From Streptomyces sp. XY006 (GTDB lineage Bacteria; Actinomycetota; Actinomycetes; Streptomycetales; Streptomycetaceae), in contig NZ_NOKT01000026.1 in the NCBI RefSeq assembly GCF_002237655.1, positions 1-64,000 on the forward strand: a DNA stretch of 64,000 bases, written 5' to 3'. Shown here piece by piece: positions 35,642-44,193 of the stretch. How positions within the stretch are numbered: position 1 is the stretch's first letter; the number at the start of each line of letters is the position of its first letter. Under the pieces are notes generated by a model. It had not been told where the DNA came from. It worked only from the letters and a program-made list of their open reading frames with translations, and searched no databases. The position numbers were made by a program, and so were the translations under genes.

Positions 35642-37339
35642 ATGACGTCCACCGTGCCCAACGCCGTCGAGCACGCAGACGCGCAGCAGCCGCCGATCAC
35701 CATGTTCGGCCCGGACTTCCCGTACGCCTACGACGACTTCCTCGCCCACCCGGCGGGCCTCGGCCAGATACCCGCGACCGAGCACGGCACGGAGGTCGCG
35801 GTCATCGGCGGCGGCCTGTCCGGCATCGTCGCCGCGTACGAGCTGATGAAGATGGGGCTCAAGCCGGTCGTCTACGAGGCCGACCAGATCGGCGGGCGGC
35901 TGCGCACGGTCGGCTTCGAGGGCTGCGACGACTCCCTCACCGCCGAGATGGGCGCGATGCGGTTCCCGCCGTCCTCCACGGCCCTGCAGCACTACATCGA
36001 CCTCGTCGGCCTGCAGACGCGGCCGTTCCCCAACCCCCTCGCGGAGGCGACCCCGTCGACCGTCGTCGACCTCAAGGGCGAGTCGCACTACGCCGAGACG
36101 ATCGAGGACCTGCCGCAGGTCTACCGGGACGTCGCCGAGGCCTGGGGCCGGTGCCTGGAGGAGGGCGCCGACTTCTCCGACATGAACCGGGCCCTGCGCG
36201 AGCGGGACGTCCCGCGCATCCGCGAGATCTGGTCCAGGCTCGTCGAGAAGCTCGACAACCAGACCTTCTACGGCTTCCTGTGCGACTCCGAGGCCTTCAA
36301 GTCCTTCCGGCACCGGGAGATCTTCGGCCAGGTCGGCTTCGGCACGGGCGGCTGGGACACCGACTTCCCGAACTCCATCCTGGAGATCCTGCGCGTCGTC
36401 TACACCGAGGCCGACGACCACCACCGCGGCATCGTGGGCGGCTCCCAGCAGCTGCCGCTGCGCCTGTGGGAGCGCGAGCCGCAGAAGATCGTCCACTGGT
36501 CCCAGGGGACCTCGCTGGCGAGCCTGCACGAGGGCCGCGAGCCCCGCCCGGCGGTGACCCGGCTGCACCGCACGGCCGGCAACCGCATCACCGTGACGGA
36601 TGCGCGCGGCGACATCCGCACCTACCGGGCGGCGATCTTCACCGCGCAGTCCTGGATGCTGCTGTCGAAGATCGACTGCGACGACTCGCTCTTCCCGATC
36701 GACCACTGGACCGCGATCGAGCGCACGCACTACATGGAGAGCTCCAAGCTGTTCGTGCCGGTGGACCGCCCGTTCTGGCTGGACAAGGACGAGGAGACCG
36801 GCCGGGACGTCATGTCGATGACGCTCACCGACCGCATGACCCGCGGCACCTACCTGCTCGACGACGGCCCGGACAAGCCCGCCGTCATCTGCCTCTCCTA
36901 CACCTGGTGCGACGACAGCCTGAAGTGGCTGCCGCTGTCCGCGAACGAGCGGATGGAGGTCATGCTGAAGTCGCTCGGCGAGATCTATCCCAAGGTCGAC
37001 ATCCGCAAGCACATCATCGGCAACCCGGTGACCGTGTCCTGGGAGAACGAGCCCTACTTCATGGGCGCGTTCAAGGCGAACCTGCCCGGCCACTACCGCT
37101 ACCAGCGGCGCCTGTTCACGCACTTCATGCAGGACCGGCTGCCCGAGGACAAGCGCGGCATCTTCCTCGCCGGCGACGACATCTCCTGGACGGCCGGCTG
37201 GGCCGAGGGCGCGATCCAGACCGCCCTCAACGCGGTGTGGGGCGTCATGCACCACCTCGGCGGCACGACCGACCCGACCAACCCGGGCCCGGGCGACGTG
37301 TACGACGAGATCGCCCCCGTCGAACTGCCGGAGGACTAG
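35642..37339 (+). CDS. Flavin monooxygenase of the tryptophan/phenylalanine 2-monooxygenase type
   Basis: A 565-residue FAD amine-oxidase-superfamily protein with the dinucleotide motif VIGGGLSG (55-61) and GGRL at 84-87. Several stretches resemble Pseudomonas IaaM: AEMGAMRFPPS, SSKLFVP, LSYTWCDDS, GAFKANLPG and the C-terminal FAD motif GIFLAGDDISWTAGWAEGAIQTALNA. IaaM oxidatively decarboxylates tryptophan to indole-3-acetamide. An L-amino acid oxidase giving the keto acid is the alternative. ATG at 35642 lies 11 nt after aaggag. Its TAG stop shares a CTAG with the stop of the convergent gene. Confidence 0.88.
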   Translation: MTSTVPNAVEHADAQQPPITMFGPDFPYAYDDFLAHPAGLGQIPATEHGTEVAVIGGGLSGIVAAYELMKMGLKPVVYEADQIGGRLRTVGFEGCDDSLTAEMGAMRFPPSSTALQHYIDLVGLQTRPFPNPLAEATPSTVVDLKGESHYAETIEDLPQVYRDVAEAWGRCLEEGADFSDMNRALRERDVPRIREIWSRLVEKLDNQTFYGFLCDSEAFKSFRHREIFGQVGFGTGGWDTDFPNSILEILRVVYTEADDHHRGIVGGSQQLPLRLWEREPQKIVHWSQGTSLASLHEGREPRPAVTRLHRTAGNRITVTDARGDIRTYRAAIFTAQSWMLLSKIDCDDSLFPIDHWTAIERTHYMESSKLFVPVDRPFWLDKDEETGRDVMSMTLTDRMTRGTYLLDDGPDKPAVICLSYTWCDDSLKWLPLSANERMEVMLKSLGEIYPKVDIRKHIIGNPVTVSWENEPYFMGAFKANLPGHYRYQRRLFTHFMQDRLPEDKRGIFLAGDDISWTAGWAEGAIQTALNAVWGVMHHLGGTTDPTNPGPGDVYDEIAPVELPED

Positions 37340-38049
37340 CCCCTGAGCGGCGGTTCGGCCAGCGGCGTGAGCAGCATGCGGCCCGCGAGGCCGACCGCCG
37401 TGTCCAGGCGCTCGGTGAACTCCCCGGCGATGTCGGGGAGTTCGCGCAGGGCCCACAGGGCGCGGGCCGCCGTCCAGGCCGCGTCGCGGGCGCGCTCCAG
37501 GCTCCAGGAGCCCAGCAGATGGGTCAGCGGGTCGGCGATCTGCAGGAGGTCGGGGCCCGGCATCAGATCTTCGCGGATGCGCTCCTCCAGCGACACGAGG
37601 AGATCGCCCACGGTGTCGAACGCGTCCTCCAGCTCGGCGGGAGCGCAGTCGAGCGTACGGCAGGTGTCCACGACGGCCAGCGCGAGATCGTGCCCGATGT
37701 GCGCGTTGATGCCCGCCAGCGCGAACTGCAACGGGCGTACTCCGGGATGGCGGCGGAACTGGAACAGCGGCCGCCAGCAGGCCGGCGCGCGCCCGTCCCC
37801 CGCCGCCGCCGCGACGGCGTCCAGATACCGCCCCGCGAACCGCACGTCCAGCGTGATCGCGGCGTGCCGGTCCGCGAACCGCCCGGTGTCGACGTACCGG
37901 TCCACCGTCTCCGTCACGGTGAGGTAGACGCGGTTGAAGACGGCCACCCCGTCCCGCGGGTGCAGGGCCGCGTCGAGGGCGCGCATCCGGCGGACGACTG
38001 TGTCTACCGGTGTGTCCACGGCTGTGGGGACTTGTTCGCATCGCGGCAT
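37336..38049 (-). CDS. DUF5995-like protein
   Basis: A 237-residue soluble, helical protein. The segments FAGRYLDAVAAAAGDGRAPACWRPLF and LAGINAHIGHDLALAVVDTC resemble the DUF5995 family, which has a conserved asparagine-histidine motif in the (M/I)NAHI region. Function is unknown. It reads from ATG at 38049 (minus strand) and is divergent from the GH6 gene; its TAG stop overlaps the oxidase's TAG by 4 bp. Confidence 0.78.
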   Translation of the reverse strand: MPRCEQVPTAVDTPVDTVVRRMRALDAALHPRDGVAVFNRVYLTVTETVDRYVDTGRFADRHAAITLDVRFAGRYLDAVAAAAGDGRAPACWRPLFQFRRHPGVRPLQFALAGINAHIGHDLALAVVDTCRTLDCAPAELEDAFDTVGDLLVSLEERIREDLMPGPDLLQIADPLTHLLGSWSLERARDAAWTAARALWALRELPDIAGEFTERLDTAVGLAGRMLLTPLAEPPLRG

Positions 38050-38152
38050 GCGGGCAGAGTCCCAGCTCTAGGCTGGCGGGAGTACCGGCGGGCCCGGCGC
38101 TTCCCCGAAACGGGGGAACACCGCCCGCCGCAGGGGGAGGGGGAGCAGCAGC

Positions 38153-39355
38153 GTGTCAGGCTCGCGTGCGCAGCGCCTGGCCGCCCGCAGGGCCGCGCGC
38201 AGGCGTGCCGCCCGGCGCGGCGCGATGGTCGCCGCGGCCGCCGTCGTGGTGGTGGCGGGCGTGGTCGCCGGGACGCTCTCGGCGCTGGACGGCGGAGAGC
38301 GCGGCGCCGACCAGGCGAGGACTCCCGAGGTGACCGCCTCCCCGCGCCTTGCGCCGCTGCCCGCGGTGCCCTCGCCGTCCCCGTCCGCGGCCGAGTCCTC
38401 GGCCCTGCCGTCCGCGAGCGCGAGTCCCTCGCCCTCGCCGTCCCCGTCGAGGAGCAGGGCCGTGCGGCAGCAGCGCGGCGCCCCGGCGGCCGGCCGGCTC
38501 TACCGCCACCCCGACTCCCAGGTGCTCGACTGGGTCCGCACCCACTCCGGCGACCCCCGGCACGCGGTCATCGCGTCCCGTATCGCCGAGCAGCCGGCCG
38601 CGGTCTGGTTCGCCGAGTACGCGCCGGAGACCGTGACCGCCCGGGTCGCCGCCGTCACCTCGGGCGGTGCCGCCCAGGGCCGGGTGCCCGTGCTCGTGCC
38701 GTACGCGATCCCCGGCCGGGACTGCGGCGGCCACTCCCAGGGCGGGGCGCCCGGACTGGACGCCTACGACGCCTGGATCGACCGGTTCGCCGCCGGGCTG
38801 GGCTCGGGCGAGGTCATCGTCGTCCTGGAGCCGGACTCGGTCGCCCAGGCCGAGTGCCTCTCCGCCGGTGCGCGCGCCGACCGCTTCGCCTCCCTGGCCC
38901 GGGCCGGACGCGTCCTGAAGGCCGCCAACCCCCGGGCCCGCGTCTACTTCGACGCGGGACACTCGGGCTGGAACGCGCCCGGCAGGCAGGCCGCCTGGCT
39001 GCGGCAGGCGGGGGCCGCCTCACCCGACTCCTCGGACGGCATCTTCAGCAACGTCTCCAACTTCCACACCACCGCCGACGAGATCGCCTACGACCGGCGG
39101 GTGCTGGACGCGCTCGGCGGCCCGGCGGGCCTCGGCGCCGTCATCGACACCAGCCGCAACGGCAACGGCGCCCCGGCCGACGGCGAGTGGTGCGACCCCG
39201 CGGGCCGCAGCCTCGGCCGGACCCCGACCCTGACCACCGGCGAGCCCCGGATCGACGCCTATCTGTGGGTCAAGCTGCCGGGGGAGTCGGACGGCTGCAA
39301 GGGCAGGCCGGGGACCTTCACCGCCTCCTACGCCTACGACTTGGCCTCGTCGTAG
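38153..39355 (+). CDS. Membrane-anchored GH6 glycoside hydrolase (endoglucanase/cellobiohydrolase)
   Basis: A 400-residue protein with a basic N-terminus, one hydrophobic segment (about 25-43) that acts as signal or anchor, a Ser/Pro-rich linker (about 60-105) and a GH6 catalytic domain (about 115-400). GH6 landmarks are GRDCGGHSQGG with the acid aspartate, VLEPDS and DTSRNGNGAP. GH6 enzymes cut beta-1,4-glucans with inversion. No carbohydrate-binding module is seen. The start GTG at 38153 follows a ggag-rich site; TAGGCT at 38069-38074 is a likely -10. Its 3' end overlaps the convergent permease gene by 22 bp. Confidence 0.9.
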   Translation: MSGSRAQRLAARRAARRRAARRGAMVAAAAVVVVAGVVAGTLSALDGGERGADQARTPEVTASPRLAPLPAVPSPSPSAAESSALPSASASPSPSPSPSRSRAVRQQRGAPAAGRLYRHPDSQVLDWVRTHSGDPRHAVIASRIAEQPAAVWFAEYAPETVTARVAAVTSGGAAQGRVPVLVPYAIPGRDCGGHSQGGAPGLDAYDAWIDRFAAGLGSGEVIVVLEPDSVAQAECLSAGARADRFASLARAGRVLKAANPRARVYFDAGHSGWNAPGRQAAWLRQAGAASPDSSDGIFSNVSNFHTTADEIAYDRRVLDALGGPAGLGAVIDTSRNGNGAPADGEWCDPAGRSLGRTPTLTTGEPRIDAYLWVKLPGESDGCKGRPGTFTASYAYDLASS

Positions 39356-40713
39356 GAGGAGGTGCCCTCGTCCAGCAGCGGCGTCTGCGTCTTCAGATGG
39401 GCCGGGGCGAAGGCCCGCAGCGCGTGGTAGCCGGTGATGACGACGACGGTGCCGAGCGCGATGCCGCTCAGCGAGAACGTGTCCGTGAACTTCAGCGACA
39501 CGTTGCCGACGCCGATGATGATGCCCGCCGCCGCCGGGACCAGGTTCAGCGGATTGCGCAGATCCACCTCGGCGTTGATCCAGATCTGCGCGCCGAGCAG
39601 GCCGATCATGCCGTACAGGATGACGGTGATGCCGCCGAGCACCCCGCCGGGGATCGCCGCGACGACCGCGCCGAACTTCGGGCACAGGCCGAAGAGCAGG
39701 GCGAAGCCGGCGGCGGCCCAGTAGGCGGCCGTGGAGTAGACGCGGGTCGCGGCCATCACGCCGATGTTCTCGGAGTACGTGGTGTTGGGCGGGCCGCCGA
39801 CCGCGGTGGACAGCATCGAGCCGACGCCGTCGGCCGCGATGGCCGTGCCGAGCTTGTCGTCCAGCGAGTCGCCGGTCATCTCGCCGACCGCCTTCACATG
39901 GCCGGCGTTCTCCGCGACCAGCGCGATCACGACCGGGAGCGCCACGAGGATCGCCGACCACTCGAACGACGGGCCGTGCAGCGTCGGCAGCCCGATCCAG
40001 TCGGCCTGGCCCACGCCGGACAGGTCAAGCCGCCAGTGGTCGGTGACCTTGCCGCTGCCGTCCGCCGAGTGGATCTTCCCGAAGACCAGGTCGAAGACCC
40101 AGGAGATGCCGTATCCGAAGACCAGGCCCAGGAAGATCGCGATCCGGGACCAGAAACCGCGCAGGCAGACCACCGCCAGTCCGGTGAACAGCATCACCAG
40201 CAGGGCCGTCCACTGGTCCTGCGGCCAGTAGGTCGCGGCCGTCACCGGAGCCAGGTTGAAGCCGATCAGCATCACCACCGCGCCGGTCACGATCGGCGGC
40301 ATCGTGGCGTGGATGATCCGCGCCCCGAACCGCCGCACGGCCAGACCCACCAGGAACAGCGCGGCCCCGACGACGAAGACCGCGCCGGTGACGGTGGCGC
40401 TGCTGCCGCCCTGCGCGCGGATCACGGCCGCCACCCCGACGAAGGAGAGCGAGCAGCCCAGGTAGCTGGGCACCCGGCCGCGGGTGGCCAGCAGGAACAC
40501 CACGGTCGCGACGCCCGACATCATGATCGCCAGGTTCGGGTCCAGCCCCATCAGGACCGGCGCCACGAAGGACGCCCCGAACATGGCCACCACGTGCTGG
40601 GCGCCGAGTCCGGCCGTGCGGGGCCAGGAGAGCCGCTCATCGGGCCGGACCACCGCACCGGGCGCCGGAACGCGTCCGTCGCCGTGCAGTTTCCAGCGGA
40701 CGCCGAGATCCAT
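39334..40713 (-). CDS. NCS2-family uracil/xanthine permease
   Basis: A 459-residue protein with about 14 membrane segments. NCS2 landmarks are QHVVAMFGASFVAP in helix 1, ALVAENAGHVKAVG with the substrate-binding glutamate and GGPPNTTYSENIGVMAATRV. It probably imports uracil or a related base, which suits a genome with the PyrR salvage sensor. ATG at 40713 (MDLGVRWKLHGDG) is chosen by family-like N-terminus; the frame extends further upstream. It is divergent from the thioesterase gene. Confidence 0.93.
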   Translation of the reverse strand: MDLGVRWKLHGDGRVPAPGAVVRPDERLSWPRTAGLGAQHVVAMFGASFVAPVLMGLDPNLAIMMSGVATVVFLLATRGRVPSYLGCSLSFVGVAAVIRAQGGSSATVTGAVFVVGAALFLVGLAVRRFGARIIHATMPPIVTGAVVMLIGFNLAPVTAATYWPQDQWTALLVMLFTGLAVVCLRGFWSRIAIFLGLVFGYGISWVFDLVFGKIHSADGSGKVTDHWRLDLSGVGQADWIGLPTLHGPSFEWSAILVALPVVIALVAENAGHVKAVGEMTGDSLDDKLGTAIAADGVGSMLSTAVGGPPNTTYSENIGVMAATRVYSTAAYWAAAGFALLFGLCPKFGAVVAAIPGGVLGGITVILYGMIGLLGAQIWINAEVDLRNPLNLVPAAAGIIIGVGNVSLKFTDTFSLSGIALGTVVVITGYHALRAFAPAHLKTQTPLLDEGTSSYDEAKS

Positions 40714-40854
40714 GGGGGTGTCGCTTTCGTCGTACGGGCAGCTGAGTCCGGACCATTGTCCGGGCTCGCGGGGCATGCTCCGTACACGTGAGCGGACGCT
40801 TAGGATGACGGTCGCTGTAGTGACCACCGATCCGTACGCCCAGGAGCGCCGCCC

Positions 40855-41313
40855 GTGACCGCCGAAGCCCTGACCAGCCCTGCCCTGTCCTATGGCCGGC
40901 TGGTCCCCGTCACCGTCCACTTCGACGACCTGGACGCGCTGGGCCTGCTGCACAACGCCCGCTACCCGCTCATGGCCGAGCGGGCCTGGGCCGAGCTGTG
41001 GCAGGAGCGGGGCATCCGCTTCGAGGGCGACTGGGCGGCCGCGGGCGACGCCTGCAACGCGGTGAAAGAGCTGACGGTCACATACGAGGCTCCGGTGACC
41101 CGGCCCGGCCCCTACGCCGTCCACCTCTGGCTGGAGCGGCTCGGCACGACCGGGCTGACGTACGGCTTCCGGTTCTGCTCGGCGGACGGCGCCACCACCT
41201 ACGCCCGGGGGACCCGGGTGCTGGTCCGGCTGGACGCGGCCACGCTGCGCCCGGCCCCCTGGAGCGAGGAGTTCAGGGCCGCGGGTCGGGAACTGCTGCG
41301 TCCGGGCTGCTGA
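40855..41313 (+). CDS. Hotdog-fold acyl-CoA thioesterase
   Basis: A 152-residue 4HBT-family protein. VHFDDLDALGLLHNARYPLMAERA is the active-site motif, with the catalytic aspartate in the DLDALG loop. It hydrolyses acyl-CoA or acyl-carrier thioesters; substrate unknown. GTG at 40855 follows aggag. The last 41 bp overlap the convergent MFS gene. Confidence 0.9.
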   Translation: MTAEALTSPALSYGRLVPVTVHFDDLDALGLLHNARYPLMAERAWAELWQERGIRFEGDWAAAGDACNAVKELTVTYEAPVTRPGPYAVHLWLERLGTTGLTYGFRFCSADGATTYARGTRVLVRLDAATLRPAPWSEEFRAAGRELLRPGC

Positions 41314-42478
41314 TCTTCACCCGGTCGCCGGGGCGCAGCACCCGCGCGAAGGCGACCAGGCCGCCGGAGAGCAGCGTCACCAGGCAGAACGACACCATCA
41401 GGCTGGTCGCCTGGGCCAGCATCCCGATCGCGCTCGGCGCGATCAGGCCCGAGGTGTAGGTGATGGTCGCGACGCCCGCGATGGCCAGACTCGGGTTGGC
41501 GCCGCTGCGGCCCGCCGCGGCGAAGCACAGCGGCACGACGACCGCGATGCCCAGCCCCATCAGGGCGAACCCGGTCATCGCGACCGCCGGGTGCTGCGCG
41601 AGCACGATCAGCAGGCCGCCGAGGACAGCGAACACCCCGCTCGCCCGCACGGTCCGCACGGCTCCGAAACGGTCCACCACCTTGTCGCCGGCGATCCGGG
41701 CGATGGCCATGGTGAGCGTGAAGCCCGTCGTGCAGGCCGCCGCGAGACCGGCCGAGGTCTCCAGCTGTTCCCGCAGGTACACCGCCGACCAGTCCAGGCT
41801 CGCGCCCTCCGCGAACACCGCGCAGAACCCGATCGCGCCGATGAGCAGCGCGGAGCGGGGCGGCAGCGCGAACCGGGGCGGCGGCTCCTCGTCCTCGGCG
41901 GGCTGCAGGTCCAGTACCCACTGGCAGGACAGCACGCCGACGACGGTGAGGACCGCGGCCGCCAGGACGTGGTGCAGCCGGGCGTCCGAGCCCAGGTGTG
42001 CGGCGAGCGTGCCGGCCGCCGAGCCGACCAGGGCGCCCGCGCTCCACATGCCGTGCAGCCCGGACATGATCGACCGGTCGAGACGGTTCTCGACCTCCAC
42101 GCCCAGCGCGTTCATCGCCACGTCCGCCATGCCCGCCGTCGCGCCGTAGACGAACAGGGCCAGGCAGAGGGTGAGCAGGTTCGGCGCCAGGGACGGCAGC
42201 ACCAGCGACAGCGTCCACAGGGCGATCAGTCCGCGCAGCGCGTTCCGGGCGCCGAAACGGTGGCTGACACTGCCGGCCAGCGGCATCGCGAGGGAGGCGC
42301 CGAGGGCGGGGAACGCCAGGGCGATGCCCAGCTGTCCGGCGCTGACGCCCGCGTGGTCCTGGATCCAGGGCACGCGGGTGGCGAACGAGCCGGTCACGGC
42401 GCCGTGCACCGCGAAGACGGCGGCCACGGCGTACCGCGACCGCTTCACCTCGCGCTGTTCGTCGACCACGTTGCCCAT
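41273..42478 (-). CDS. MFS transporter (YbjJ-like)
   Basis: A 401-residue MFS protein of about 12 helices, starting with a short polar segment and AVAAVFAVHGAVTGSFATRVPWIQDHAGVSAGQLG, which resembles the YbjJ branch. Substrate unknown. ATG at 42478 follows AGGAGGG. It is divergent from the ROK regulator with a 136-bp gap, a common layout for a transporter and its regulator, so ROK control by a sugar-like ligand is possible. Confidence 0.9.
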   Translation of the reverse strand: MGNVVDEQREVKRSRYAVAAVFAVHGAVTGSFATRVPWIQDHAGVSAGQLGIALAFPALGASLAMPLAGSVSHRFGARNALRGLIALWTLSLVLPSLAPNLLTLCLALFVYGATAGMADVAMNALGVEVENRLDRSIMSGLHGMWSAGALVGSAAGTLAAHLGSDARLHHVLAAAVLTVVGVLSCQWVLDLQPAEDEEPPPRFALPPRSALLIGAIGFCAVFAEGASLDWSAVYLREQLETSAGLAAACTTGFTLTMAIARIAGDKVVDRFGAVRTVRASGVFAVLGGLLIVLAQHPAVAMTGFALMGLGIAVVVPLCFAAAGRSGANPSLAIAGVATITYTSGLIAPSAIGMLAQATSLMVSFCLVTLLSGGLVAFARVLRPGDRVKISSPDAAVPDPRP

Positions 42479-42614
42479 TCTGCGGCCCCCTCCTGCTCGC
42501 CTCCCGTGCACCACGTGGTGCCGCCGTAAACTATCAGGAACCCTGCCTGATAATAAGAGGGTCTCCCCGTCGGGCCCCGGCCGAAAGGGCCCGGCGATCT
42601 GGAAGGATCCCGGC

Positions 42615-44021
42615 ATGCCCGCATCCCCGAGCACCGCCCGGGCCATCAACGACCGGCTCGCCCTGCGTCTGCTCCAGCAGGAGGGCCCGCTGACGGCAGG
42701 GCAGTTGAAACAGCTGACCGGTCTGTCCCGGCCGACCGTCGCCGACCTCGTCGACCGCCTCACCGCCGCCGGCCTGATCGCGGTCGTCGGCGAGGCGGGG
42801 GAGCAGCGGCGCGGACCCAACGCCAAGGTCTACGGCATCGTCGCCGACCGGGCGCACCTCGCCGCGCTGGACGTGCGCACCGAGGGCGTGGCCGTGGCCG
42901 TCGCCGACCTGGTGGGGCGGGTGCTGGCCGAGGCGTCGGTGCCGATCGGCGGGGACACCGGCACCGGTCCCGCCGTGGAGCAGGCCGTCGCGCTGGTCGA
43001 GCGCGTGGCCAAGGAGGCCGGGACGGACCGGCTGCACACCGTCTGCATCGGGGCGCCCGGGCTGATCGACCCGGCCAGTGGCGAACTGCGCGACTCCTCC
43101 GGGCTGCCCGAGTGGCACCGCCGGCTGGTCGCGGCCCTCCAGGAGCGGCTGCCCGAGGCGCGGGTGAGCGTGGAGAACGAGACCAACCTCGCGGCCGTGG
43201 CCGAGCAGCGCGACGGCGCCGCCCGGGACCGCGACACGTTCGTCCTGCTGTGGCTGGGCCACGGCACGGGAGCGGCGGTGGTCCTGGACGGCGCCCTGCG
43301 CCGCGGCTCCTCCGGCGGTACCGGCGAGATCGGCTTCCTGCCCGTCCCGGGCACCGGCGCCCTGCCCACCGCGACCGACTGCGAGGGCGGCTTCCACTCC
43401 CTGGCCTCGGCGGCGGCAGTGCTCGACCTCGCGACACGCTCCGGCCTGCCACCGGCGGCAGGCCAGGAACCCTCGGCGGTGGGGGTGCTACGGGCGGCCG
43501 CCGCCCTGGTCGGGGAGGCGGTGGCCAGAGAGGCCGAGCCCGCGCCGGTCGGGGAGGCGGTGGCCCCGGGGGCTGCGCCCGCACTGGCCGGGAAGACGTC
43601 GGTCCGGGTGACTGCGCCCGCGCCGGTCGTAGAGGCGGCGGCTCCGGAGGCCGCGCCCGTACCCGTCGGGAAGGCGGCGGTCCGGGTGACTGCGCCCGCG
43701 CCGGCCGCCCGGGAAGCCGCCCCCGCACCCGCTGCCCGTTTCCTGGACGCCCTCGCCGATCGGCTGGTCGTCGGGGTCGCCTCTGTCGTTGCGATTCTCG
43801 ACCCGGGGTGTGTGGTGCTCGGTGGTGAGGTCGGGCGGGCCGGGGGTGCGGTGCTCGCCGCGCGGGTGCGTGAGCGCCTCGTCCGGATGACACCGCTGCC
43901 CACCGAGGTGCGGGCCACCACCCTGGGCGGTGGCGCGGTCCTGCGCGGCGCGCTGCTGACGGCGCGCGACCGCGCACAGGGCGAACTGTTCACGCGGGGT
44001 GAGACGGCGCCGCGCTGGTAG
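42615..44021 (+). CDS. ROK-family transcriptional regulator with an internal repeat insertion
   Basis: A 468-residue protein, longer than most ROK regulators (~380-410). It has an N-terminal winged HTH (LLQQEGPLTAGQLKQLTGLSRPTVADLVDRL) and an actin-like ROK domain (LGHGTGAAVVLDGALRRGSSGGTGEIGF). The catalytic NDxN motif of ROK kinases reads ENETN and the CxCGxxGC zinc site is missing, so it is a sensor and not a kinase. Between the two halves of the ROK domain lie five 13-residue repeats (43506-43700), probably an exposed loop. ATG at 42615 follows ggaagg. ROK regulators often sense amino sugars; a chitinase-type promoter lies just downstream. Confidence 0.9.
   Translation: MPASPSTARAINDRLALRLLQQEGPLTAGQLKQLTGLSRPTVADLVDRLTAAGLIAVVGEAGEQRRGPNAKVYGIVADRAHLAALDVRTEGVAVAVADLVGRVLAEASVPIGGDTGTGPAVEQAVALVERVAKEAGTDRLHTVCIGAPGLIDPASGELRDSSGLPEWHRRLVAALQERLPEARVSVENETNLAAVAEQRDGAARDRDTFVLLWLGHGTGAAVVLDGALRRGSSGGTGEIGFLPVPGTGALPTATDCEGGFHSLASAAAVLDLATRSGLPPAAGQEPSAVGVLRAAAALVGEAVAREAEPAPVGEAVAPGAAPALAGKTSVRVTAPAPVVEAAAPEAAPVPVGKAAVRVTAPAPAAREAAPAPAARFLDALADRLVVGVASVVAILDPGCVVLGGEVGRAGGAVLAARVRERLVRMTPLPTEVRATTLGGGAVLRGALLTARDRAQGELFTRGETAPRW
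43506..43700 (+). repeat. Five in-frame 39-bp tandem repeats inside the ROK gene
   Basis: Units start at 43506, 43545, 43584, 43623 and 43662, each exactly 39 bp. They encode variants of (L/P)VGEAVAPGAAPA; units 3 and 5 both carry SVRVTAPA/AVRVTAPA and are most alike. A partial sixth copy (PAAREAAPAPAAR) follows. Whole-codon unit length keeps the frame open at any copy number. Confidence 0.92.
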
Positions 44022-44029
44022 CGCCCGCG

Positions 44030-44096
44030 GCGCGGGGGCGCCCCCGCGCTGGAAGGCCCGACGGCGGGCAAGGGCCGTCGTCACCGCCGCCGGGCC
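44030..44096. terminator. Two GC-rich hairpins after the ROK gene
   Basis: gcgcgggggc/gcccccgcgc form a 20-bp perfect palindrome (44030-44049). A 13-bp stem with one mismatch follows (44055-44067 with 44084-44096). They can end the ROK transcript and also any minus-strand transcript arriving from the orphan promoter at 44134. Confidence 0.7.
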
Positions 44097-44133
44097 GGTC
44101 CGTGGGGGGTGGGAAGTGCCGACCCTGGCGCTG

Positions 44134-44193
44134 ACCCTAGAAAGGACTAGACCACAGCGTCAATAGGTGCGGACCAAGCGGTGCGGACCAAGC
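44134..44193 (-). promoter_or_regulatory. Orphan chitinase-type promoter with dre-like direct repeats
   Basis: Minus strand: -35 TTGACG (44158-44163), 18-bp spacer, -10 TAGGGT (44134-44139). The spacer holds TGGTCTAGTCCT (44143-44154), and TTGGTCCGCACC lies upstream twice as exact 14-bp tandem copies (44166-44179, 44180-44193). The arrangement closely matches the chitinase promoter at 58890-58931. There is no minus-strand gene downstream; the two hairpins at 44030-44096 come first. Confidence 0.7.

Noticed and set aside
35359..40791. 1810-codon plus-strand frame crossing five genes
   Set aside because: It runs through the oxidase, DUF5995-like, GH6 and NCS2 genes in the wrong frame or strand with an Arg/Pro/Ala-rich product; a shadow of real genes.
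43488..44084. Minus-strand frame from GTG 44084, downstream of the orphan chitinase promoter
   Set aside because: It would lie opposite the ROK gene and starts after one hairpin; the product is Arg/Gly/Pro-rich repeats mirrored from the ROK array. No chitinase motif (DxxDxDxE) is present.
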